Shown here piece by piece: positions 7,330 to 12,788 of a DNA stretch of 12,788 nt. Source of the stretch: Acidobacteriota bacterium (lineage in GTDB: Bacteria; Acidobacteriota; Vicinamibacteria; Vicinamibacterales; UBA823); contig DODG01000175.1 of NCBI GenBank assembly GCA_003509065.1, positions 1 to 12,788 of the forward strand, given 5' to 3'. A program made the translations under genes and the position numbers. The notes below the pieces were generated by a model. It was not told where the DNA came from, made no database searches, and saw only the letters and a list, made by a program, of their open reading frames with translations. How positions within the stretch are numbered: position 1 is the stretch's first letter; every line of letters begins with the position of its first letter.

Positions 7330-7783
7330 CTTGAATCCTAAGGAGGACAAGTTTTCGTTGTTGCTGGATCCTTTAAGCGTCGAGGATATAAGGTGCCACG
7401 GGCGAGAAACGTACCCTCACGAGTGTTGTGGTGCCTTGTTGGGCCATGGAGAGTTGGTAACGAAGGTGCTGGCGTTGCGAAACACTACCGACGAAGGGCC
7501 GCGGCGGAGATTTTTGATTAGTCCTGCGGATTATCAGGCCGCGGAGGCAGAGGCAAGTAGTCGGGGTGAACAACTGGTGGGGTTTTACCACTCACATCCA
7601 GATCATCCGGCAAGACCATCAGAACATGATCTAGCCCACGCCTGGCCTGTTTTGGCTTACGTTATTATTTCAGTACGCAAGGGTGAACCGGGTGAACTTA
7701 CCTCGTGGCGTCTCAAGGCGGATCGATCGGCATTCGACCAGATGGAATTAACGATTGGCGAGGCTGGCCAAGAAACATCATAA
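7319..7783 (+). CDS. mec: JAMM/MPN+ metallopeptidase, Mec+ type
   Basis: JAMM peptidases are zinc enzymes that cut after ubiquitin-like proteins. Mycobacterial Mec+ frees cysteine from the CysO-cysteine adduct. The full motif is present: Glu35 (HECCGALLG), His91-Ser-His93, Ser101 and Asp104 (HSHPDHPARPSEHD). The protein lies between cysM and the sulfur-carrier fusion, so two roles are plausible: releasing cysteine from the carrier, and cutting the carrier from its E1 after Gly-Gly. The coordinates use ATG 7319, which overlaps cysM by 11 bases. However, a perfect AAGGAGG (7340-7346) precedes in-frame TTG codons at 7358 and 7361. Starting there would remove 13 or 14 N-terminal residues that lie before the conserved fold, so the true start may be TTG. 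Confidence 0.92.
   Translation: MGSNLNPKEDKFSLLLDPLSVEDIRCHGRETYPHECCGALLGHGELVTKVLALRNTTDEGPRRRFLISPADYQAAEAEASSRGEQLVGFYHSHPDHPARPSEHDLAHAWPVLAYVIISVRKGEPGELTSWRLKADRSAFDQMELTIGEAGQETS
7340..7346 (+). promoter_or_regulatory. Perfect Shine-Dalgarno pointing to a TTG start for mec
   Basis: AAGGAGG lies inside the longer mec reading frame, 11 bases before TTG 7358 and 14 before TTG 7361. ATG 7319 has no comparable site. This argues for a TTG start, or for two alternative starts. Confidence 0.5.
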
Positions 7784-7807
7784 TGGAGACATATACTGGA
7801 AGAATTT

Positions 7808-9259
7808 ATGGCATACAAAGTTTTTATTCCGACCCCGCTTAGACCTTCTGTGGATAACCAAAGTACTGTTGAGATTGATGGCAGTACTGTTGGGGAGGTG
7901 CTTTCGAATTTGACGTCACAATACAGTGAACTTAAGAAGCATCTTTATACAGAGGAGGGCCACTTACGTAGTTTCGTTAATGTTTATCTCAATGATGATG
8001 ATATTCGCTACTTGGATAAAGAGCAGACGTCCTTGAAGCCGGGCGACACGATTAGTATCGTACCTTCTGTGGCTGGAGGAATAGGCACTGCGAGTGTGGC
8101 AGAGCCAGACACGATGCCAACACTAAGCAATCTGGAAGTACAACGCTATAGTCGGCACTTGATAATGCCAGAAGTCGGCATGGATGGGCAACGCAAGCTC
8201 AAGGCCGCGCGTGTCTTGTGTGTCGGTGCTGGCGGATTAGGATCTCCAGTTGCTATGTATCTAGCTGCTGCTGGTGTGGGCACCTTAGGGCTTGTAGATT
8301 TTGATGTCGTGGACTACAGCAATTTGCAGCGCCAAATTCTCCACGGGACACCAGACGTTGGTCGTTCGAAGTTGCAATCGGCTCGCGATCGACTGGAAAT
8401 GCTTAATCCAGAAGTTACCATTGAGACTCATGAAGCGGCACTTTCTTCTGCAAATGCGCTCGACCTGTTCAAATCGTACGACATCATCCTAGATGGCACG
8501 GATAATTTTCCTACCCGCTATCTAGTCAATGATGCTTGTGTGCTGCTTGGCAAACCAAATGCCTACGGAAGCATTTTTAGGTTTGAGGGGCAGGCATCGG
8601 TTTTCGGCATGCCAAACGGCCCCTGCTATCGTTGTTTGTATCCTGAACCGCCACCGCCTGGGCTCATTCCGAGTTGCGCGGAAGGTGGGGTGCTCGGCGT
8701 GTTACCAGGCATTATCGGGACGATACAAGCGACTGAAGCGATCAAGTTGATTATTGGTGTTGGAGAACCCCTTGTCGGACGGTTTTTGATCTACGACGCG
8801 TTGCGCATGAAGTTTCGGGAACTGAAACTAAGAAAAGATCCGAATTGTAAGTTGTGTGGAACGAATCCAAGCATTACGCAACTCATTGATTACGAACAAT
8901 TTTGTGGGGTCACTCAGGAGGAACCGTTGACTGAAACGTCAGACTTCGAAATAACGGTTGAAAACTTAAAGAAGAAGGTCGACACCTCTGACGACTTTTT
9001 CCTATTAGATGTTCGAGAGCCACAGGAGTACCAGATCTGCGCGATTTCGGGATCCACGCTGATCCCGCTCGGGGAACTGCCGAAGCGTCTTGGCGAGTTG
9101 GAAGGGCAGAGCAACTTGATTGTGCATTGCCGATCTGGCGTTCGAAGTGCAAAGGCTGTGACACTGCTTCGTGAGTCTGGTTTTAGTAATGCTAAGAATC
9201 TTAAGGGTGGCATTTTGGCATGGATCGATCAGATCGATCCGTCACTACCAAAATACTGA
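7808..9259 (+). CDS. Fusion of ubiquitin-like sulfur carrier, MoeB/MoeZ-type E1 and rhodanese
   Basis: Three domains occur in one 483-residue chain. Residues 1-91 are a ThiS/MoaD/CysO-like beta-grasp carrier ending in PGDTISIVPSVAGG. Residues about 105-362 are an E1-like adenylyltransferase: GAGGLGSP (140-147) binds ATP, LDGTDNFPTR (229-237) follows, and Cys273/Cys276 with Cys347/Cys350 form the zinc site. Residues about 380-480 are a rhodanese with catalytic Cys441 in HCRSGVRS. In CysO and MoaD the Gly-Gly is the free C-terminus that is adenylated and thiocarboxylated; here it is followed by a linker (about 92-104), so the carrier must be cut free or act in some other way. The adjacent JAMM peptidase is the obvious candidate. 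The E1 and rhodanese together match MoeZ, which charges CysO in mycobacteria. GGAAG precedes ATG 7808 at good spacing. A contribution to molybdopterin or tRNA thiolation is also possible. Such fusions are known from other bacteria. Confidence 0.93.
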   Translation: MAYKVFIPTPLRPSVDNQSTVEIDGSTVGEVLSNLTSQYSELKKHLYTEEGHLRSFVNVYLNDDDIRYLDKEQTSLKPGDTISIVPSVAGGIGTASVAEPDTMPTLSNLEVQRYSRHLIMPEVGMDGQRKLKAARVLCVGAGGLGSPVAMYLAAAGVGTLGLVDFDVVDYSNLQRQILHGTPDVGRSKLQSARDRLEMLNPEVTIETHEAALSSANALDLFKSYDIILDGTDNFPTRYLVNDACVLLGKPNAYGSIFRFEGQASVFGMPNGPCYRCLYPEPPPPGLIPSCAEGGVLGVLPGIIGTIQATEAIKLIIGVGEPLVGRFLIYDALRMKFRELKLRKDPNCKLCGTNPSITQLIDYEQFCGVTQEEPLTETSDFEITVENLKKKVDTSDDFFLLDVREPQEYQICAISGSTLIPLGELPKRLGELEGQSNLIVHCRSGVRSAKAVTLLRESGFSNAKNLKGGILAWIDQIDPSLPKY

Positions 9260-9274
9260 AATCCGCCCTACTGT

Positions 9275-9303
9275 TTGATTGGTGGTTGTTGGAAGTCTAG
9301 AAT
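9275..9303 (+). promoter_or_regulatory. Candidate sigma70 promoter of the isc operon
   Basis: TTGATT (9275-9280) and TAGAAT (9298-9303) are separated by exactly 17 bases. They lie in the 101-base gap between the fusion gene and the Rrf2 gene, giving a leader of about 50 bases. No clear copy of the E. coli IscR type 1 site was found around it, but an Rrf2 protein encoded first in the operon commonly regulates its own promoter. Confidence 0.5.
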
Positions 9304-9360
9304 TAGCAATACGGCAATGAGAAATGCGTAAAACTATTCTGTGATTTGACTAGAGACAAA

Positions 9361-9852
9361 ATGCTCCGACTATCCAAGAAGGCTGATTACGCACTGATGG
9401 CTATGACCCACTTAGCACTCCAGGGTCACGCGGTTGCGTTGAGTGCCAGGGAAATTGCAGAGCAGTACGACATCCCCGTTGAACTGCTCGCCAAGGTGTT
9501 GCAGCGACTTGCCCGTCAGGGCTTGCTGGCATCTCACCAAGGTACTCGGGGTGGATACCATCTAGCGCGTGAAGCGACGACTATTTCGGTTGCCGAAGTG
9601 ATTCAGGCAATCGACGGCCCGGTGTTGGTAACGGCCTGCTCAGAAGAATTGGACGATTGTGAGCAGTATTCGAAGTGTCGCGTACGCGATCCGTTATGGC
9701 GAATCAAGGAGCGGATCCTCGCCGCACTTGAGGCCTATTCGGTGCTTGATGTGGCAACTGACATGAAGCCTGAAAGCGCGTTGCCTCTTACGTCCGCCAA
9801 AACTTTACTTACCTCGAATAAGACGGTGCTTAGACCGCTAGCTGAGCGATAG
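9361..9852 (+). CDS. iscR: Rrf2-family Fe-S regulator, IscR-like
   Basis: Rrf2 proteins are winged-helix DNA-binding dimers, and many sense Fe-S status or nitric oxide through a cluster. The N-terminus MLRLSKKADYALMAM is typical. The recognition region (about 28-65) includes LSAREIAEQYDIP and the wing QGTRGGYHLAR. Three Cys follow as C93-x6-C100-x5-C106; E. coli IscR has C92, C98 and C104 with x5 and x5 spacing. The fourth IscR ligand, His107, appears to be Arg109 here, so cluster ligation may differ. I chose ATG 9361 over an upstream TTG at 9346 because it starts exactly at the conserved motif, giving 163 residues. It is the first gene of the isc group and probably regulates it. By sequence alone, an NsrR- or SufR-like role cannot be excluded. 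Confidence 0.88.
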   Translation: MLRLSKKADYALMAMTHLALQGHAVALSAREIAEQYDIPVELLAKVLQRLARQGLLASHQGTRGGYHLAREATTISVAEVIQAIDGPVLVTACSEELDDCEQYSKCRVRDPLWRIKERILAALEAYSVLDVATDMKPESALPLTSAKTLLTSNKTVLRPLAER

Positions 9853-9903
9853 CTTCTAAGTCGAAGAATACGTTCTTATAGGGGTGCCGGAAGCACTTCT
9901 AAG
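9853..9903 (+). repeat. Direct repeat CTTCTAAG and small inverted repeat in the iscR-iscS gap
   Basis: CTTCTAAG occurs at 9853-9860 and again at 9896-9903. Between them AAGAA and TTCTT face each other across TACG. The gap is 77 bases. It could hold a second regulator site or an mRNA processing hairpin, but 8-base repeats also arise by chance. Confidence 0.25.
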
Positions 9904-9929
9904 ATGCCCGCTATTTAAGGCAGTCACAT

Positions 9930-11156
9930 ATGGTGAAGAAACCTATCTACGTCGACAATCATGCGACCACACGTACGGATCCGCGAGTGGTTGATGCAAT
10001 GCTGCCGTACTTCACTGAACACTTCGGTAACGCCGCAAGTCGTACGCACGACTTTGGCTGGCAGGCTGCCGACGCAGTCGACACTGCACGCACGCAGGTA
10101 GCGGCCCTTGTTGGTGCAAGAGCTACTGAAATCGTATTTACAAGTGGTGCGACTGAAGCGAATAATCTTGCGATCCAAGGTATTACGAAGAAGTGCTCTG
10201 GCGAACCCCATCATGTCATAACGGTGGTGACTGAACATCGGGCGGTGTTGGATCCATGTGCGATGGTGGAACAACAGGGTGGGCGTGTGACCTATCTGTC
10301 GGTACAGCCTGATGGCTTGGTGGATGTTGATGAACTTGACCGAGCTGTTAGACCAGACACTATTCTGATTACTGTGATGACCGTTAATAACGAAATCGGT
10401 GTAATCCAGCCGATTGCCGATATCTCGAAAGTGGCACGGGCTCACGGTGTGCCCTTACACACCGATGCTGCTCAAGCGTTAGGAAAAACACCTGTCGAGG
10501 TCGATCAACTCGGCGTTGACTTTTTGTCTATGTCGGCCCACAAGATGTACGGACCAAAAGGTGTAGGCGCGTTGTATATCAGGGGCGGGAATCGCCGGAC
10601 TGCGCTCGAACCACTTATCTATGGGGGAGGACATGAGCAAGGTCTGCGTTCCGGTACTTTAAATGTAGCGGGCATAGTCGGTTTTGGTTGTGCAGCAGAA
10701 CTTTGTTCGAAAGAATTCATGACGGAACTCGACTACGTTAAACGGTTGCGTGACCGGCTTTGGAATGGTTTAAACGACCGCGTGTCTGATATTCGCCTAA
10801 ATGGTTCACTGGATCGGCGTGTTCACCACAACTTAAACGTGAGCTTTACCGGCGTGGATGGTGAGGCGTTATTAATCGGTCTCGATGATATCGCGGCGTC
10901 ATCTGGTTCGGCATGTTCTTCAGAAAGTCATACGCCATCTCATGTGGTTAAGGCACTAGGTGTTGAGGACAACTTAGCACGGGCGTCCATTCGGTTTGGC
11001 CTCAGTCACGACAACACCGATGCGGAGATTGACTATATCGTGAATAAAGTGGCGGACATGGTTCGACATCTACGTGCTCTATCACCGCTTCGTAAAGATG
11101 AAGCATCACACGAAGAAAATGATCCTGTTGTTGCTCGCTGGCTTGGAGATCGGTAG
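9930..11156 (+). CDS. iscS: Cysteine desulfurase IscS
   Basis: IscS is a cytoplasmic PLP enzyme that converts cysteine to alanine and a persulfide for Fe-S assembly, tRNA thiolation and other uses. All key residues are visible: TSGATEANN (71-79), His103 in TEHRAVLD, Asn155, Asp179 in HTDAAQ, PLP Lys205 in SAHKMYGPKG, YGGGHEQGLRSGTLN (231-245), and the persulfide Cys329 in SSGSACSSES. The N-terminus PIYVDNHATTRTDPRV is of the IscS type. The C-terminal tail after LSPL (385-388) is acidic and unlike the E. coli tail, which contacts IscU; it ends in PVVARWLGDR. AAGG lies nine bases before ATG 9930. It is downstream of the Rrf2 gene and 20 bases upstream of iscU. The cysteine-forming operon just upstream would supply its substrate. 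Confidence 0.95.
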   Translation: MVKKPIYVDNHATTRTDPRVVDAMLPYFTEHFGNAASRTHDFGWQAADAVDTARTQVAALVGARATEIVFTSGATEANNLAIQGITKKCSGEPHHVITVVTEHRAVLDPCAMVEQQGGRVTYLSVQPDGLVDVDELDRAVRPDTILITVMTVNNEIGVIQPIADISKVARAHGVPLHTDAAQALGKTPVEVDQLGVDFLSMSAHKMYGPKGVGALYIRGGNRRTALEPLIYGGGHEQGLRSGTLNVAGIVGFGCAAELCSKEFMTELDYVKRLRDRLWNGLNDRVSDIRLNGSLDRRVHHNLNVSFTGVDGEALLIGLDDIAASSGSACSSESHTPSHVVKALGVEDNLARASIRFGLSHDNTDAEIDYIVNKVADMVRHLRALSPLRKDEASHEENDPVVARWLGDR

Positions 11157-11176
11157 TTGAGGAGGGTGCTACCCGT

Positions 11177-11560
11177 ATGAAATACTCGCCTAATGTCATC
11201 GATCACGTTCAACACCCAAGAAACGTGGGTTCATTGCCGGTGGATGGGATTGACATTGGGACAGGTTTGGTTGAGTCTCCAGAACATGGTGTGGTGACTC
11301 GCTTGCAGATTAAGGTCGACTCCGCGACGGGTATCATTAATGAAGCAAGGTTCAAGACATTTGGCTGTGGGTTTGCGATTGCAAGTTCTAGTATTGTAAC
11401 TGAATGGATTAAAGGACAAACGCTTAATAAAGCGTTGGCAATCAAACCTGCAGATATTGAGAAGGCGCTAAATTTGAGTTCATCAAAACGGCACTGTTCG
11501 GTTCTGGCTGAAGATGCAGTGAAGGCAGCGATTGCAGATTATCGAAAAAAACGAGGTTAG
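11177..11560 (+). CDS. iscU: IscU-type Fe-S scaffold lacking Cys37 and Asp39
   Basis: IscU receives persulfide sulfur from IscS and iron, and builds a [2Fe-2S] cluster. The 127-residue chain matches canonical IscU along its length: HPRNVGS (13-19), RLQIKV (42-47), ARFKTFGCGFAIASSS (57-72), TEWIKG (75-80) and RHCSVLAEDAVKAAIADY (105-122). Cys64, His106 and Cys107 are present. The first ligand loop, usually PACGD, reads PEHGV: His37 stands where E. coli IscU has the ligand Cys37, and Val39 where it has Asp39, a residue needed for normal cluster release. The frame and flanks are intact, so this is substitution and not truncation. A strong AGGAGG (11160-11165) precedes ATG 11177. It could ligate a cluster through His37 or hold it more stably, or have become a persulfide or iron carrier. 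A second, normal scaffold may exist elsewhere. Confidence 0.93.
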   Translation: MKYSPNVIDHVQHPRNVGSLPVDGIDIGTGLVESPEHGVVTRLQIKVDSATGIINEARFKTFGCGFAIASSSIVTEWIKGQTLNKALAIKPADIEKALNLSSSKRHCSVLAEDAVKAAIADYRKKRG

Positions 11561-11613
11561 CAGACACTATAGGATCTGGCGTTCCCTGTTTCGGTGCGTC
11601 TGAGGATGAGACA

Positions 11614-11940
11614 ATGATTGAGATTACAACTGCTGCTGCGAAACGTATTCAAGAATTAATGATAGCGCAGGGATTCAGCGACGGTGGATTGCGCATCGGG
11701 GTTAAGGCTGGCGGTTGCTCTGGGTTTAGTTACGTGTACGACTGGGCATCTAAACCAAAAAGCGATGATCAGGTTTTCGAAAGCGCTGAAGGCATCAAAG
11801 TGTTTGTCGATCCAAAGAGCTATGCACTCTTGGATGGCACTGTGCTTGACTGTGATACGAACATGCTAGGGCAGTCACTGGTATTCAAAAACCCTAACGC
11901 AACCTCTTCATGCGGCTGCGGTGAGTCATTTAGCGTTTGA
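11614..11940 (+). CDS. iscA: A-type Fe-S carrier, IscA/HesB family
   Basis: A-type carriers take clusters from scaffolds and deliver them to target proteins. The three hallmark Cys are present: Cys35 in GGCSGFSY, and Cys100 and Cys102 in SSCGCGESFSV at the C-terminus. The 108-residue length is normal. LLDGTVLDC (72-80) and FKNPNA (91-96) also fit; Cys80 is an extra Cys where many relatives have Tyr. GAGG lies nine bases before ATG 11614. It follows iscU by 53 bases. No hscB, hscA or fdx gene follows in the window, so the operon here is iscR-iscS-iscU-iscA. The name iscA rests on context; ErpA is close in sequence. The terminal TGA is a true stop because the protein ends at the usual family end. 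Confidence 0.92.
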   Translation: MIEITTAAAKRIQELMIAQGFSDGGLRIGVKAGGCSGFSYVYDWASKPKSDDQVFESAEGIKVFVDPKSYALLDGTVLDCDTNMLGQSLVFKNPNATSSCGCGESFSV

Positions 11941-12034
11941 GATCTAAAGTTGAGTTTAACTTTTCAATAATTTCACGCTACTTCCGCTCAACAGTTTCTA
12001 TTGAGTATGGCAACTGCGTGGTACACTGATATTC

Positions 12035-12538
12035 GTGAGGCTATTAGCGCTCCTGCAGACGGCTCGCCACGATCCGATGCGGGGATATTATGTGGCTGCG
12101 ATAGCTGGTGTAACACTCACGGTGAGTGCATTCTTACCATGGGTAGTAGTTGGTGAAAACAACCTGGGTGGTTTTCCAAGTATGTCGAGTGTTTGGGTCG
12201 CGGGGCTTGGGCTATCGGCTACAGTGCTTGCAGCGCTGAGCCTTATTACTAGAAAAAACTCCAGACATCCGTTACTAGTTGTAGGACTGCTTGCCTTCGG
12301 GATTTTATTCGTGGTCGAGCGACTGATGGTGCGAATGGCGACTGAACGTGCTTGGGCGACTGAGCAGGCTTCTGCTCTGGTTGGTAGTAATACCAGTCAG
12401 GTGTCAATTGAAGCTGCCGCTACTCCAGGGCTCTACTTAGGTCTAGGCTCGTCGTTCTTGATAGTGTTGTTTGGTCTCACTATTGTGGTTAAACGTGCGT
12501 CGAATCCTTATACAGAAGAAACTGATGATGACGTCTAA
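12035..12538 (+). CDS. Predicted inner-membrane protein with four transmembrane helices
   Basis: I do not recognise the family. Four hydrophobic helices are visible at about residues 19-39 (ending in FLPWVVVG), 53-72, 79-98 and 131-152. A polar loop of about 30 residues lies between helices 3 and 4, and the short C-terminal tail is acidic (TEETDDDV). No catalytic or ligand motif stands out. The start is uncertain: GTG 12035 gives 167 residues, and ATG 12077 (Met15) would still keep all helices. Neither has a clear ribosome site. It stands 94 bases after iscA and 41 before the menaquinone gene, and neither neighbour suggests a role. Confidence 0.75.
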   Translation: MRLLALLQTARHDPMRGYYVAAIAGVTLTVSAFLPWVVVGENNLGGFPSMSSVWVAGLGLSATVLAALSLITRKNSRHPLLVVGLLAFGILFVVERLMVRMATERAWATEQASALVGSNTSQVSIEAAATPGLYLGLGSSFLIVLFGLTIVVKRASNPYTEETDDDV

Positions 12539-12579
12539 CACTGCTGCTGATTGACACCAAGTTGTATGAGTTCAAAATC

Positions 12580-12788
12580 ATGAAAATAACAGTTGCCCAC
12601 AGTCCTGACTCTGACGACGCGTTCATGTTCTACGGCTTAGCTAGTAATAACGTTGTTACTGATGGGTTTGAGGTTAAGCAAGTACTTGACGATATCGAGA
12701 CCTTAAATCGAGCGGCGTTCGAGGGGCAATACGAAGTAACGGCGGTATCGTTTCACGCCTACGCGCATTTAGCGGATCGTTATGCCCT
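12580..12788 (+). CDS. mqnD: MqnA/MqnD-family menaquinone biosynthesis protein, N-terminal part
   Basis: The gene starts at ATG 12580 and runs off the right edge after 69 complete codons. [20 protein letters not shown] is characteristic of MqnD-like proteins of the futalosine pathway. MqnD cleaves cyclic dehypoxanthinyl-futalosine to give 1,4-dihydroxy-6-naphthoate, a menaquinone precursor. The following [25 protein letters not shown] also fits, with the family's periplasmic-binding-protein-like fold. MqnA and uncharacterised substrate-binding relatives share this fold, so the assignment to MqnD rather than a paralogue needs the missing C-terminal part. No partner Mqn gene is visible. Confidence 0.78.
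   Translation, partial: MKITVAHSPDSDDAFMFYGLASNNVVTDGFEVKQVLDDIETLNRAAFEGQYEVTAVSFHAYAHLADRYA

Noticed and set aside
9257..9259. Possibility that the TGA ending the E1-rhodanese fusion is also selenocysteine
   Set aside because: The rhodanese domain is complete before it, the short frame after it resembles nothing, and the isc promoter occupies that DNA. The TGA codons ending the cupredoxin and iscA genes are ordinary stops for similar reasons.
11946..11963. AAAGTT/AACTTT hairpin after iscA, as a possible terminator
   Set aside because: The stem is only six AT-rich base pairs and is not followed by a clean T run, so it is too weak to call.

Overview
The window is a gene-dense stretch of a bacterial chromosome with roughly even GC and short intergenic gaps. 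No tRNA, rRNA, transposase or CRISPR array was seen. The organism is probably Gram-negative, because there is a TonB-dependent outer-membrane receptor with a signal peptide and a C-terminal Phe. The receptor's N-terminal carboxypeptidase-regulatory-like domain, a futalosine-type menaquinone gene and CysO/Mec-type cysteine synthesis together suggest an uncultured, possibly marine Acidobacteriota (Vicinamibacteria-like). That assignment is inference only.

Layout, left to right. (1) 2-250: the 3' end of a type-1 copper (cupredoxin) protein. (2) 406-846: an unrecognised 146-residue protein, converging tail to tail with a family III (CaiB/BaiF) CoA-transferase at 849-2063. (3) 2154-2399: a small glutaredoxin-like gene whose frame crosses an in-frame TGA exactly where the first Cys of the CxxC motif belongs. 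A perfect 8-bp hairpin with a GUU loop follows, so it reads as a selenoprotein (UxxC) gene. Its 3' end overlaps the end of a convergent homoserine dehydrogenase (2359-3477). (4) 3536-6175: a TonB-dependent receptor. (5) 6358-9259: a cysteine-synthesis operon of the CysO type: cysM, a JAMM (Mec+) peptidase, and one polypeptide fusing a ubiquitin-like sulfur carrier, a MoeB/MoeZ-type E1 and a rhodanese. (6) 9361-11940: an Rrf2 regulator, iscS, a variant iscU and iscA. (7) 12035-12538: a four-helix membrane protein. (8) 12580 to the window end: the start of an MqnD-like menaquinone gene.

How the genes may work together. Regions 5 and 6 form a continuous sulfur supply line. The E1 would activate the sulfur carrier and a sulfur donor would convert it to a thiocarboxylate. 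CysM would attach this to the amino-acid acceptor, and the JAMM peptidase would release cysteine, which IscS then uses for Fe-S assembly under an Fe-S-sensing Rrf2 regulator. Two features are unusual. The sulfur carrier is buried at the N-terminus of its own E1, so its Gly-Gly end must be freed by a cut. IscU has lost Cys37 and Asp39 (now His37 and Val39) while keeping its other ligands. The most notable single item is the selenoprotein-type glutaredoxin, which standard gene callers would truncate or miss.
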